From Dolomedes plantarius (Eukaryota > Arthropoda > Arachnida > Araneae > Dolomedidae), in the NCBI GenBank assembly GCA_907164885.2, contig OU015490.1, forward strand, positions 240,404,139 through 240,468,138: a stretch of DNA of 64,000 nt. The letters run 5' to 3'. The stretch's first letter is position 1, and each line of letters starts with the position of its first letter. This document shows positions 38,083-49,068 of this stretch, one piece after another. Made by a program: the position numbers and the translations under genes. The notes below the pieces were generated by a model, which worked only from the letters and a program-made list of their open reading frames with translations, ran no database searches and was not told the origin of the DNA.

Positions 38083-38218
38083 TTTTGGCAGGAACCACAC
38101 TTCACAGAAGTCTATAAATTTAATCATTTGATACTTGGTCAACATGTTATCTACAAAATAAATTTTGTTGTGATATCTCTTGTCTTTCTTGGTGTTGCAA
38201 TTTGGGTGGCCAGCAGTG

Positions 38219-39002
38219 TATTTTCCAACAGTTTCAGTTTAAATTTCTACAACATGTAATTTATTTACACAGATTATGGTATTAAAAATGGACGTAAAAT
38301 GAAAAGAACAACTAAATATGAAAGACAAAAATAAAATGTGGTTAACCGTCTTGCTTGGAGGCCTCCTTGACATGGTTGTCCCTGTAATAAATACTCAGAA
38401 ACACAACATATTAATAATTGACAAAGAAAGAGAAATTTTTATCAATTACCCATGGGAATTTTCTCATTTACCGCTATTTATTGAATATCACAAAATTATT
38501 TCCATCAATTCAACTATAACTTATTTTGCTTTTAGAGCTCTTTTATACCTTCGACTTATATTACATATGAAATTCAAAATACTCTACATATTATTTATAC
38601 TTCACAATATTTTCTATAACACAAACAATCTGATTCAAATTTATCACAATTGAAATTCATCAAAACATTTTATAATTTACACTTCATTCTCCTTAATATT
38701 TCACAATGATAGATTCATTATGTAAAACAATTCACTATGTAAAACTATGTATTCATTATGTAAAACAATGTATTATGTTATGTCTAACAAAGAAAGGGAT
38801 GAATTTTATGACTATATTCCATCCCATCTTATCAATCTTTCTTTAAAAAAAAAGAAAGAATTTTGTGCCTTTTGAGGGTTTAAGTGGTTTTTTTGGAAAA
38901 ATGAAAGGAAAGCGAAGAGTGTAAACTGATTGTTAAAACCGGTGGATTGATTCTTTAAAGCGAAAATTTTAACATGGAAATAATACATTTGTTTTTGCGA
39001 TA
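38219..39002. other. A+T-rich sequence, no recognised gene
   Basis: A 111-codon plus frame (38318-38653) is A+T-driven and without domains. The repeated TTCATTATGTAAAACAA near 38715-38770 is a local duplication. Confidence 0.4.
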
Positions 39003-39058
39003 TTGATTCTTATAAACGGTTGATTCCTATAACCACTGATCACTATAAGCGGTGGTTA

Positions 39059-39061
<3 letters not shown>
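39003..39061 (-). mobile_element. Isolated pogo/Tigger-type terminus
   Basis: In reverse complement it starts CAGTAACCACCGCTTATAG after TA, with repeated TTATAGGAATCA and TTATAAGAATCA motifs, the iterated subterminal pattern of pogo-like elements. The other end was not found. Confidence 0.45.

Positions 39062-39092
<31 letters not shown>
39062..39092. repeat. (TA)n microsatellite
   Basis: AT dinucleotides following the pogo-type terminus. Confidence 0.9.
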
Positions 39093-39248
39093 CATATAAA
39101 AACAGAAAACCTTTCAAAATTCTAAATTCTTTTTAAATTCCCTTGGGCGTAGAGTTAATTTCGTTTCCGATTCTGAGAATAATGGAAGTGTAAATAACCT
39201 AAAAACTAAAGTAGGAAACCAACATATCGTCCCTTAAAATCCCTTTAG

Positions 39249-39647
39249 TTGTATAAGTTTTTCAAAGCCGGAAATCCAGACTCCGCCAATCGCTCCACGT
39301 GTGCACAGTCATATTACGAACCGTCTATGAGTTTATAAATAGTCGTACTCTCATGTAGAAGTGGCACTTTTTGGATTATCACCGCCACATAAAAATGTAG
39401 CTGTTGAAAGAAATAAAAGTTTTGACGAGAGTTGCGCTGTGTTTTTGTGTGTCCGGGCCAATGAGTGTGCTTTGCAAAGTTCTTCGAGTTGCAAAAAGCG
39501 ATAGCAAACCTCCCTGGCCAACAACGTTGTTATGCGAGAGAACTGAATTTGGTTGACTATAATGTGGAAATCGAACTGTTGTGACGCACGGCCGGGCGGC
39601 AATATCAACGGTTTCGCCTTCACTCCACGCCCCCGCGTCTTTGTCGT

Positions 39648-39651
<4 letters not shown>
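39249..39651 (+). mobile_element. Solo LTR-like segment with TATA box and poly(A) signal
   Basis: TATAAATAG at 39334-39342 is followed 78 bp later by AATAAA (39412-39417) and then by a GC-richer stretch ending TTACA at 39651, next to (TA)n. The spacing is that of U3 promoter, R and U5 of an LTR. The left border (TG at 39249) is a guess, and no second copy is in the window. Confidence 0.4.

Positions 39652-39733
<82 letters not shown>
39652..39733. repeat. (TA)n microsatellite
   Basis: About 80 bp. The next segment (AAATTTTGACACACTTTGAT) resembles the sequence after the (TA)n tract at 3646-3727. Confidence 0.95.
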
Positions 39734-39738
<5 letters not shown>

Positions 39739-40820
39739 AATTTTGACACACTTTGATACTTTTCAATTTAACTGTTTACTGTTCGCTCAAGCGATACAAA
39801 CGTGAAGTGAGCCTGTTGCTACAATGGTATTCATTCAGTGATCAACTGAGTCAGTATATTGTGCTATAATCCTTAGTTTTTCTATGCTTAGTTTCAATAA
39901 CTCTACATAAATAGCACTGGATTTTCATTCTGAGATTTCTTTTCATTTGGACAAATAAACAACGATTTAAATCTAAAGCGGGTGATTTAACTGCAATGAT
40001 AGAATTCATAAATATGAAAATACTCTTAATATAATTAATAGATATTTATTACTACTGCTTTCTTGTAAGCTCTGTGCTATTTTACGAGTGCAAAAGCAGG
40101 TATCCAATGTTTAAAATGGCTGTTTTGGGACAAAATTTTGAAAATTTTTTATTGCTCTATTTCAAAGGCCAATCTTTTAGGTTTCTAAAACTGCTTTACT
40201 TGGAGTAGAATTTATGGGCAATTAAAATAAATAAATAAATAAACCAAAGGTGATATTAAACCACCGGAACTAGCATCTTTAAATGCATTTTCTAGAAAAC
40301 TCATTTTTTCAGTTTCTTTTCTAAACGAGAAATCTGATAATTTAAAATTTTTCAATATATTTCAATGATATTTTGCAATAGGATTTTACATATTAATAAC
40401 TATGTTTTGACCTAAAAACTAAACTATATGTGTTAATTTAATCATTTTACGGGTACCATTACTCAAAAAAGGATAATTAAAAAAAACTGTTTTTCCCTTT
40501 TTTTGGTATATTTCAGAGATTTTTGGAAATATTGTAATACTACACAGTAGTATATCTATGGTGCCTGTTATAAAGGGATTAAGTCAAAAACAGTGATTTA
40601 AATATACCAAGTTATTGGCTTTTATACCAATCGCAGAACAATAATTTCTGCTTGATTCTTTTGTACAAAGAAATGTACTTTCGTATTGAAATTTAATAGA
40701 CTTAAGCCTTTCATACAAGTCAAACGATTTTTTTTATTGTTATCAATACTAACAACTAATAACTTTTTTTTGACTTAAGCCATTTATACCTGGCACCATA
40801 GATATAGTATAAAGGAAATT
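39734..40820. other. A+T-rich sequence, no gene seen
   Basis: No recognised feature apart from a short (AAAT)n run near 40226. Confidence 0.4.
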
Positions 40821-41191
40821 GGTTATATAGTATAAAGAAATGTGGTTGCGGTGGCCCAGTTGGCAAAGGCCATGAGCCAGTGACCTGTAAGTTGCTGGTT
40901 CGATGCATGTCGCTGACAAAACCATCGACGTGTACAATAAGGGCGGCTGGTGCACGGAAGGCATCTGTCGTAGCTGCATTGCCCTCCAAGTTCTCCAAAT
41001 ACGTCCGAAAGTGCGGGGTAAAGTGTTCTAGCCTCGTCACTTGACTCGGTTCAAAATTATGGGACCTGTTCGTAGGCAAGTCGGACTCCGACCCTTGTGG
41101 TGCTAATTAAAACTGCAGCCTCCCCTTTCAGCCCATAGCCTATATGGACCTGGTTTGGAACCTCCAACCAGAGGGCATCAACAACAACAAC
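40821..41191 (+). mobile_element. tRNA-derived SINE with 12-bp target duplication
   Basis: ATAAAGGAAATT occurs exactly at 40809-40820 and 41192-41203, flanking the unit. The head carries box A-like GTGGCCCAGTTGGCAAAGGC (40851) and box B-like GGTTCGATGC (40897), 46 bp apart. The body is GC-richer than the flanks and the 3' end is (CAA)n. These are the marks of LINE-driven insertion of a pol III transcript. Frames on the minus strand are incidental. Confidence 0.8.
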
Positions 41192-41203
41192 ATAAAGGAA
41201 ATT

Positions 41204-42306
41204 AAAATATATTAAGTTGAATTGAGTGTTAGGGTCTTTGGCGTAAGCACTAAATTGTACTAAATATTTATAAAAATATCTCTATATTTAATAACTACTA
41301 GATAAAAAGAACTTTTTATATACCATGTTTTTAAATTTTCTGTTGAATCATATAAACTTGAGAATTCTTAATAAATACTTTTTTAAATTTTTTTTGATGA
41401 ATTATCCCATCAACTTGAAAGAAAATGATCAAATGCGTAAAGAAATTTTCAAACATTTATTAATTGAATTACATATATGAGATTTTCACTAACATTAATA
41501 CTAACTTTCCATACAAAACAAAATTAACTGAAAATGAATTCAAATGTGCTTAAAGATGGCTAAAAGTATTAAAAGAATGCATTGTCATCGTGTTCTGAGC
41601 TATCATAAGAGTTTCAAATGTCTAGCTAGCCGGAAAGTTAGTTAAAAATCGATTGCAAGATTTGTACTGGACAAGCACACAAAAAAGATAGCGAGATAAT
41701 AAAAACGTGGTAAAAATTTTATCAATTTTTACCTAAATTATATTTGCTTTCATGGTATTACATCACATTTGAATTAAAAATATATGTATTTAATCAGTAC
41801 AGTATATTTTTGCAAAAAAAGTGCATATTAGGATTTTGTTTTTTCTTGCCCATATTGCGGAATTCGGTTTCAAATATTTTACAAAATGCCCAATTAGAAA
41901 TATGCATAATTTGACATCCAATAGTAACCGTGTCACGCTCCTCATTAGATGAAATAAAACATGGATACATTGCGGGAACGTTGTCTAGTTTCAATGCAGA
42001 CCGCTTATTATGCTCTCCTTCTAACAAGAAGAATCAATAATGTGTTTGTATTGGATAAACCTTGGTTGGATATTTGATCAATACTTCTTATGATGGTTCT
42101 CTAGTATTACTGAAATACACTGATTTTATTATTATTGTAAAGACAATATTGTACTAATGGTCTAGAGTATTAATGAATATTTAATATTTTGCTATAAACA
42201 TTTCCATTCAGAAGGTAATATTTCACAAATGCAGAATTTTCATCAAAATTAATTAGAATTAAAACTGATAAAGCTTTGTTCCGTTAAAGTATTTTTTCTT
42301 GTACAT
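41204..42306. other. A+T-rich sequence, no gene seen
   Basis: A 77-codon minus frame (41794-42027) shows no known domain. Confidence 0.4.
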
Positions 42307-42402
42307 ATATATCTATCTATATCTATCTATCTATCTATATATCTATATCTATCTGTCTATCTATATATCTATGTCTATCTATCTATCTATATATATATGT
42401 GA
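42307..42402. repeat. (TATC)n microsatellite
   Basis: Imperfect TATC/TATA tetranucleotides. Confidence 0.9.
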
Positions 42403-42550
42403 TAATAACGGCCCACCATTATATATCTAAAGCGTATTTAAATTTATCCTGTTAATAAAGCACGACCCCTTTTCCAAAATTGCAACCTAAAAGTAAAATA
42501 AGATAATTTATCGTAGCTCTGCAGATCATGATACAGGCATGTGAAGTAGC

Positions 42551-43200
42551 TGAACTCAATAACATCCCCAGATATGAGTGTTAGAAGTTATGAGATTCCG
42601 AATGTCAGTATAGTGTCAAAATTCTTGAAGAGCCCTCGAACCACTTACCACACTTTATAAGAACTTTATGGCCACATATCCTGCACCCAGGTGAATAGGT
42701 CGCGGTTCTAACAAGCGCGGGATCTAGCAGTAAAGTCCCCGGGCAAAAACTTAAGTGGACACGTGAACTCCACGAATCTAAAGTCGCCCAATTAATATAT
42801 TAAGTAGGTTAGGCCCTCTGGCGTCAATATCGCAAAGCACTTATTTACTATTTGCGTGAACAGAAGATTTATGTCTCTTGGTGTATAACTCTCGTTGCTG
42901 TCGGACCTGCGGTCCGCTCCTGTCTTAACTTGTAATGCAATAAGAGCTCTGCGCCCCGTCAGGGCAAGTCCAGTGGACACTGCAATTATAACGCTTTCGT
43001 TATGCATCATGGTTGAATAAAAAGGTGATTTCAGGGATATCGTCTGAAAGCTGTGTTCTTCTTCTATGGCTCCATGTGTGTTTCTCTCCAAGTTGTGTGC
43101 AGCGATTTACGGTATGGTCAACACTTCGCCCAACTGCATCACACCGTCGTGCCGGCTACTCCTCCGATAAGTGCTATGCCTCTCCTCCGCGGCGTGAGGT
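42551..43200 (+). repeat. LTR-like dispersed repeat, copy 1
   Basis: About 650 bp aligned with 55364-55940 in the same orientation: GAGTGTTAGAAGTTATGA, GAAGAGCCCTCGAACCACT, CACGAATCTAAAGTCGCCCA and CTAACTCTCGTTGCTGTCGG-like blocks. GTTGAATAAA near 43012 could be the poly(A) signal of an LTR. Borders were not resolved. Overlapping short frames are not recognised. Confidence 0.5.
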
Positions 43201-43361
43201 ACGGGGCATCACACACACATATATACACTGCTGGCCACCCAAATTGCAACACCAAGAAAGACAAGAGATATCACAACAAAATTTATTTTGTAGATAACAT
43301 GTTGACCAAGTATCAAATGATTAAATTTATAGACTTCTGTGAAGTGTGGTTCCTGCCAAAA

Positions 43362-44402
43362 TCAGTAGCCAGAGTAGCCGCCATTGTTGGAGATCACCGC
43401 TGCCACACGCCTCGACATTGATTCAAAGAGACTTTGGATGAGTTCTTGGGGTACAGCAGACCAAGAAGCTTCCACACGTTGCCAAAGTTGATCTGCTGTG
43501 GCAGCTGGGGATGGAATCTGGGTCAATCGTAGAGCAACCATGGACCACATGTTTTCTATCGGCGAAAGATCCGGACAGCGAGGCGGCCAGGGAAGCAATT
43601 CAATCTGGCGATTGACGAAGAACCGTTGGACAATGCGTGCCACGTGTGGTCGCGCATTATCCTGTTGATATATGGCTGTGGGCAAGCCCTGAAGGTAAGG
43701 AAGGAAAACTGGCTCCAACACCTCGGAGATGTAGCGCTGGCTGTTTAAAGTACCGGCAATGCGTAGTAGAGGTGTGCGAGAGTGATATCCATTACCGCCC
43801 CATACCATAATACCCGGTGCAGGACCAGTGTGGCGGTGCATAACGCACCAGTTCAGCATCCTCTCTTCACGGTGTCTCCAGACTCGAACGCGACCATCGT
43901 GGTGTTGCAGATAGAAGCGTGACTCGTCAGTAAAGACAATTTCATTCCATTCTGTCGTCCACATCCTTCTGTCATCGCACCATTGGCGGCGGAGACGTCT
44001 GTGGTTCTGTGTCAAGGGTAGACAAAGCAATGGACGTCTTGCGGACAGACCACTCTGTTGCAAACGGCGTCGAATGGTACGCCTAGACACTGGATGATGC
44101 GTTACAGACTGCATGTGCTGTGCTAAGGTTCGTGATGTGACTGAGCGATCCGTCACTGCCATGCGCACAATTTGCCTGTCATCACGCGAAGTGGTGCGCT
44201 GAGGTGGATGCGATCGAACACGCCGGTCCGTCGTACCCTCCTGCATACAACGATCACATATCCGCATTACAGTTGTTTGGTTTCGTCCAACACGACTACC
44301 GATTTCCCTGAAAGATAATCCACAATCTCGGTAGGCCACTATCCTTCCTCTGTCGAACTCGGATACTTGATCAAAAGATGATGGCTGTTTTCGACGAGGC
44401 AT
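43362..44402 (-). CDS. Tc1-like DD34E transposase, intact frame
   Basis: Predicted to cut and paste its own element at TA sites in the nucleus. The 346-residue length is normal for Tc1 transposases. Residues 8-110 form the paired-type DNA-binding region, with the helix GRNQTTVMRICDR at 39-51 and basic SRRTIRRRLQ at 106-115. The catalytic triad is complete: D159 in FTDESRF, D248 in QQDNARPH and E283 in SPIENMW, with 34 residues between the last two. The start at 44402 (MPRRKQ) matches both sister copies; a longer frame back to 44441 exists but is less likely. There is no stop or shift. Whether the protein is active or silenced cannot be seen. Sister copies A and B are broken, so this copy could mobilise them. 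Confidence 0.95.
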   Translation of the reverse strand: MPRRKQPSSFDQVSEFDRGRIVAYRDCGLSFREIGSRVGRNQTTVMRICDRCMQEGTTDRRVRSHPPQRTTSRDDRQIVRMAVTDRSVTSRTLAQHMQSVTHHPVSRRTIRRRLQQSGLSARRPLLCLPLTQNHRRLRRQWCDDRRMWTTEWNEIVFTDESRFYLQHHDGRVRVWRHREERMLNWCVMHRHTGPAPGIMVWGGNGYHSRTPLLRIAGTLNSQRYISEVLEPVFLPYLQGLPTAIYQQDNARPHVARIVQRFFVNRQIELLPWPPRCPDLSPIENMWSMVALRLTQIPSPAATADQLWQRVEASWSAVPQELIQSLFESMSRRVAAVISNNGGYSGY

Positions 44403-44473
44403 AATTGATCGTTTTTTTGAAAAGACCACAAAAAAACACAATTGCCGAACTTGAAATCGTCGAAATCTCCAAG

Positions 44474-44594
44474 CCTTAAATAGCGCTTTGAAGTGGCGCC
44501 ACAGGCGCGCGTGATGTGCGTCTGCGCTGAAATTCTAATCATTTGCATATCTCACCTCCGCTAATGCATGTTGTAAATTTCATGTTATTTGCAT
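44474..44594 (-). promoter_or_regulatory. Tc1 copy C leader: TATTTAAG box and octamer pair
   Basis: CTATTTAAGG lies about 75 bp upstream of the start codon. ATGCAAAT octamers (minus strand) lie at 44541-44548 and 44587-44594. The arrangement is identical in the three family members. Promoter or transposase-binding function is inferred. Confidence 0.45.
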
Positions 44595-44630
44595 GTTTCC
44601 TTCAGGGTGTTGCATTTACAGTGGCCAGCA

Positions 44631-44633
<3 letters not shown>

Positions 44634-44708
<75 letters not shown>
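44634..44708. repeat. (TA)n microsatellite
   Basis: AT dinucleotides starting at the TA target of Tc1 copy C. Confidence 0.95.
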
Positions 44709-44710
<2 letters not shown>

Positions 44711-45257
44711 TAGGCTCGTTAACAGTTTCAAATTATTTTCAATTGCCGAACTTGGCGCAGATATTAACTTATTTCCTGATCATAATTTTAAACAATCTTT
44801 AACACCTCGGAATTATTTCAAATTATACCAAAAGTAAATTGCCAAAACTTAGTTGTAATATTAACTTTTACTTATACATATTCATAAAGATTTACCATTA
44901 AACGGAAATATCAACCAAGAAAACAATATGTATGAGGGCATTTAGTGGTAACAACTACGTAAATGAAACCTTACTAATATTGCATTTGAGTAAGAAAGAT
45001 CTTTTAAATTAAACGCATAAACTAGTAACGCTAGAAAGAGTTTCCTTGCAAAAATAGGGTTCACACTATGCATGGAAATCATTGAAGAGGGTCACGACTC
45101 GAAAATGGTGGGGAAACACTGTGTTAAAGGAACAAAACTTTAGATGTAACTGATCCCAATATATCCTCTCCGCAAAATAGGAAGTCATGTTTTAAATCTT
45201 GTTGCTTGGATTTTAGACGGTTTTACAAAGGTGTCAAGGCCATAGATTTCTGCCTGA
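44709..45257. other. No recognised gene
   Basis: No structural or coding signal. Confidence 0.4.
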
Positions 45258-45415
45258 AGACCAAACCAAACTCTTTCGGAAAAATAATAAATGTATTCAA
45301 AATAACAACAACAATAAATAAAAAACTCAAATTTAAATAACCAAATAAATAAAATGTAAACCGAAACCAAACCAAACTCTTCCAGAAAAATAATAAAGAT
45401 ATTCACTCTAAAACC
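45258..45415 (+). repeat. Local duplicated block
   Basis: GACCAAACCAAACTCTTTCG and the following AAAAATAATAAA segment recur about 105 bp on (45366). A third copy lies at 46738-46810. The 73-codon minus frame contains the same duplication in protein form and is not a recognised gene. Confidence 0.65.
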
Positions 45416-45600
45416 ACAAAACGTTTTTTTCTTTTCACGATATTAATTTTGTTGTGCAGGGCGCGCAGTAAAACAGGTACATTTGAATTATGACAAAGTT
45501 CGCTGAAGTTAAAATAATTTAATATGTACAGATGAAAAACATAATAGCGAGCCAACTGCTCAAAGAAATAATATGCTCGTACGTGCAAAATATCTCCACA

Positions 45601-46071
45601 CAGGCCCAGATTTCCGCATGGGCAAGTGGGGCACTTGCTCAGGGCCCCCAAATTTATGGGGCCCCCTAATTTAGTATTAAGTTGTACATATTTTTGAAAA
45701 TTTTGTTTTAGGTTAATTCAGTAAAGGTGGGCAGTGGCGGATACAGAAAAAAATCCTGGGTGGGGCACAGTGCACCCACTATATTCATTTCAAAAGAAAA
45801 TTTCCTGAATTTATTTATTAACATTAAAAGTAAATTAATTAACACATTATTATTATTATTTTTTAAATGTTTGACTTTTTGATCGAAAATTTTTTGAATT
45901 TCCGGTCCGAATTTATGGGGGGGGGGGGGGCCTTGGTGAGTGTCCCACATGTTCATGTGGAAATCTACTCCTGGAGGGGGAGGGCACATGGCCTCCCTCT
46001 GGATCTGTCCTTGGAGGGGGCCCCCAAAGTCTGCTTTGCCCAGGGCCCCATTGGATCAAAGTCGGGCCCTG
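45601..46071. mobile_element. hAT-type MITE with 8-bp target duplication
   Basis: TCTCCACA occurs exactly at 45593-45600 and 46072-46079. The element starts CAGGCCCAGATTTCCG and, in reverse complement, CAGGGCCCGACTTTGATCC, followed on both sides by GGGCA and GGGGCCC motifs. An 8-bp duplication and CAG-type ends fit the hAT superfamily. At 471 bp with no transposase it is non-autonomous. A GGCAGTGGCGGATACAG motif at 45732 resembles another hAT terminus and may mark a nested fragment. Confidence 0.85.
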
Positions 46072-46103
46072 TCTCCACACCTCTAACCGAGAATGTGAGA
46101 TTT

Positions 46104-46170
46104 ACAGACAGACAGACAGACAGACTGACTGACTGACTGACTGACTGAGTGAGTGAGTGAGCGAGCGAGA
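46104..46170. repeat. (GACA)n-(GACT)n-(GAGT)n compound microsatellite
   Basis: Successive tetranucleotide arrays, each differing by one base, end in GAGC units. Confidence 0.95.
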
Positions 46171-47528
46171 CATTAACAAACCTGCTCTTTTATACAATTA
46201 AACATTTGCATAAGAAACACAGTCTACAGTTACATACGGCCAAACCTGGTCCGTTGAAAATAAGTCGTTTCATTTGTCAAATACGTAAGAGAAAAAAAAA
46301 CTATGACGTCATATTTGCGACAGCCGAGAAGCTGAATACCATCGCATTCTTGCGATGTTTGAAAAGCTGACACCTCAACCGAATGTTAGGATGTGACAAG
46401 ATAAAAGTAAACAAGGCGAATATCGCCACGTTAAGTACGCACCGCGCAATTTTCCTATCAATTTTTATTACAAGACATTGGAAGTTAAAAATTCTATTCA
46501 CGTAGAGCAAGTTATTGCCTTTATTTCCTTGCCTTTGAAACTCTTAGTTGTATACAATTAATTGTTTATGAAATTATATTGCAAAGAGATTTTTAAGACC
46601 ATATTTTTTTGCGTAGCGCAATATTCTGTTATTCAAATAATTTGCTCTCTGTTGGCTTCATTTCTACCAATCAGAGAGATTCAAATATCCGAATAATAGG
46701 AGATAAGACAAAAATCCCAGAAACAATCTAGACGGGATCGAAACCAAACTGTTCCGGAAAAATAATAAAGGTATTCAAAATAACAACAATAAATAAAAAA
46801 TTCAAATCCAAATTATGGAAGATAAAACAAAACCCACAGAAACAATCTAAATGTAAAACGGCTATGAACTTCAGTCGAGCAGAAATGACCTAGAAGAGAA
46901 GTAGAAATATTTTCTAGTCTCTTTTAGCCTAGTTTTATAGGGCTGAACTATACATTTCCCCTTAGAAAAATTTGCATTATATTACCTTTTACTATAAAAA
47001 GAGACCGGGTCGTTTGTGTTACTAATCAAAATTGAGTTATTGTCTGTTTTATTTTGAACTCTGAACCTCTCGGTCGTATATAATCAATTAATATTTTAGA
47101 GAGAGTAATAAGACAATATGTTTCGAATCCTGGAATACCGCCAAATTGTGGCATCTAAATCATACGCACTCAGCTAGCTTCCATTTTTCGCCTTGCAGAT
47201 CTGCGACTAGAGCCACACCTATTGTATCCGTATTTCCTGTTTCATGCACTATTCTCTGATTTGCATATTGATTATTTCAATAAATAAATTTGCGTCAAAT
47301 AACTCAGCTAAGTTTATTTTCACAGTAACAAAATGGCGTAGTACATACATCTTGAAATTATAGTAAAAATTGTTTTTGTAATTAAGAGTTAAAAATTTTC
47401 ATAAAATTAAATAAGTAGAAAAATATCGAAATTCAAAAATCGTTTGCTTATAAGAATGTTATAAAAACGCTTATTAGCTAAAATTTTTGTAGTGATATTT
47501 TAACGTTATTACTTTTACCTCAATACGT
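46171..47528. other. A+T-rich sequence, no gene seen
   Basis: Apart from the duplicated block at 46738-46810, nothing recognisable. Confidence 0.4.
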
Positions 47529-47559
47529 GCTCACATAGTGAAGTGGTCAGCATAGAGAG
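47529..47559 (+). repeat. SINE head, left part (copy 2)
   Basis: CACATAGTGAAGTGGTCAGC matches the tRNA-like head at 22784-22805 in complement, including box A. It is cut by the LTR element; the rest of the SINE resumes at 49069. The last four bases (AGAG) are the target duplication. Confidence 0.7.
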
Positions 47560-47807
47560 TGAAGACGTACAAAGGTATCATGCGCCTCACGAACACATGA
47601 AATAACAATTTATTGACAACTTCAACGTATCCGATTATAACACGATTACAGCTAGCATGACACTGCGTTGCGTTAACGAACAAAAGCGAAGTGAATAGTA
47701 ACGGATGAAATCGAAGTTTCGGTCAAGGTTCATCATCTGACATTCGACCGAGTTCATGATCACAGAAGGGGTGCCGGGCAGAGGGTCGTGAGAGTTCGGC
47801 CGTCTCA
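47560..47807 (-). repeat. 3' LTR of gag-only element
   Basis: Same length as the other LTR (248 bp). It shares GATTACAGCTAGCATGACAC and TCATCATCTGACATTCGACC without change. Confidence 0.93.
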
Positions 47808-47810
47808 GTA

Positions 47811-47828
47811 CCCCCCCCCCCCCCTCCT
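47811..47828 (-). promoter_or_regulatory. Polypurine tract
   Basis: On the minus strand AGGA is followed by 14 G, three bases before the 3' LTR: the usual site for plus-strand priming. Confidence 0.75.
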
Positions 47829-47937
47829 AGTGACAACGTCTTTAAAATTTGAAGCGTACAGGAGGACGTATCCGTCGTCCTTTTTTTTGTTGTTTGGAAC
47901 GTTTTCAGAATTTGTGGGCAGTTGCTGAATTGAAGTA

Positions 47938-48525
47938 TCAATATCTTTTAGTAAAAATGCAGGTTTCAGTCTGTCTACTGAAATCACCATCTATTTTCCC
48001 CCGCACAAGAACTTTGAAGAATTTATCAGTCATTAAAAAGAGCTTATCGAGGCTGCCTTCCGAAACCGAAAGTATGGCTTGCACATTTTTAGGCAATCTC
48101 TGAAGCCATAAGGTACGCAAAAAATTATCATCTAATGCATTTCCTGCTAGTTGTCTCATTTTACGCAATAGATGAGATGGTTTGTCATCGCCTAAAACTA
48201 ATTGGGAGAGTAAAGTTTTTATTCGTTTCTGCTCAGAATCCGAAAATTCTGCAATGAGCCTGTCTTTTAATGTTTTGTATGGTTCCCGCGTAGCAGGACT
48301 TAAAACAATATCGCTGACGTAATTAAGTGTCTCAGAACTTAAAGAAGAAATAACAAAATAAAACTTCGTAGTATCCTGCGTTAGACCACACACATTGACT
48401 TGGGCTTCGATGCTCACAAACCATAACACCGGAGATTTATCCCAAAAAGAAGGTAATTTTAATGCTACTCTATTAACGTCTGAAGTAGTGGTGACATTAG
48501 TTCCGGAAGTTTCAGGTGTAGACAT
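47938..48525 (-). CDS. Gag-like protein of Gypsy-type retroelement
   Basis: A 195-residue frame starts MSTPETSGTN. It contains LPSFWDKSPVLWFVSIEAQ (residues 24-42), FYFVISSLSSETLNYVSDI and EFSDSEQKRIKTLLSQLVLG, the capsid-like region found at the N-terminus of many arthropod Gypsy gag-pol proteins. Its role would be particle assembly and RNA packaging. No zinc knuckle is seen and no pol follows, so it may be truncated at its C-terminus. The frame is unbroken in a 1.5-kb element, which suggests either recent deletion or maintenance of gag alone. Confidence 0.8.
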   Translation of the reverse strand: MSTPETSGTNVTTTSDVNRVALKLPSFWDKSPVLWFVSIEAQVNVCGLTQDTTKFYFVISSLSSETLNYVSDIVLSPATREPYKTLKDRLIAEFSDSEQKRIKTLLSQLVLGDDKPSHLLRKMRQLAGNALDDNFLRTLWLQRLPKNVQAILSVSEGSLDKLFLMTDKFFKVLVRGKIDGDFSRQTETCIFTKRY

Positions 48526-48798
48526 TTTAATAATTACTACTATTGTTCATACAAAATAAAAATATTGTTTACACAATTAAATTATATACAAAATATACAA
48601 ATGAGCCTGCTTGACTAAACAATGAATAAACTTCCTACCTTGCAAACTTGTATGTTACGCCAACAGCATGTGGTAGTGAAAAAATGCAGAGTTCAGCAAG
48701 AAAAGTAATCCAGTTTGAAGAAGTACGTATGACTCTTTTTAAATCGAAACGGCCATGTTTCATGTCGCCAAAATATTACGTAAGGATTGCGTTTAATT

Positions 48799-48816
48799 CT
48801 TCACACGGGTCACCAC
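48799..48816 (-). promoter_or_regulatory. Primer-binding-like site next to 5' LTR
   Basis: GTGGTGACCCGTGTGAAG (minus strand) directly follows the TTCA end of the 5' LTR, where a tRNA primer would pair. The tRNA was not identified. Confidence 0.55.
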
Positions 48817-49064
48817 TGAATACGTATAAAGGTATCATGCTCCTCACGAACACATAAAATAATAATTTATTGACAACTTCAACATAACCGATTATAACAC
48901 GATTACAGCTAGCATGACACTGCGTTGCGTTAACGAACAAAAGCGAAGTGAATAATAACGGATGAAATGGAAGTTTCGGTCAAGGTTCATCATCTGACAT
49001 TCGACCGAGTTCATGATCAGAGAAGGGGTGCAGGGCAGAGGGTCGTGAGAGTTCGGCCACCTCA
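48817..49064 (-). repeat. 5' LTR of gag-only element
   Basis: Partner of 47560-47807, lying upstream of gag on the minus strand. It would hold the promoter; no clear TATA box was picked out. Confidence 0.93.
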
Positions 49065-49068
49065 AGAG

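Larger units (their letters stand above)
36810..38218 (+). mobile_element. Tc1-like transposon, copy B
   Basis: The termini CACTGCTGGCCAC are inverted and flanked by TA (36808-36809, 38219-38220). Length is about 1.41 kb, almost the same as the intact copy at 43226-44633. Confidence 0.93.
43226..44633 (-). mobile_element. Tc1-like transposon, copy C (apparently intact)
   Basis: Inverted CACTGCTGGCCAC ends are flanked by TA (43224-43225, 44634-44635). The 1408-bp element holds one uninterrupted transposase frame. A long (TA)n tract lies immediately at its 5' end. Confidence 0.95.
47560..49064 (-). mobile_element. Short LTR retrotransposon carrying only gag
   Basis: Two 248-bp direct repeats (47560-47807 and 48817-49064) bound a 1505-bp unit flanked by AGAG on both sides (47556-47559, 49065-49068). 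On the minus strand each LTR starts TGAG and ends TTCA. A primer-binding-like site and a polypurine tract are in the expected places. Only a gag-like frame lies between them; protease, reverse transcriptase, RNase H and integrase are absent. The LTRs differ at only a small number of sites. Confidence 0.93.
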
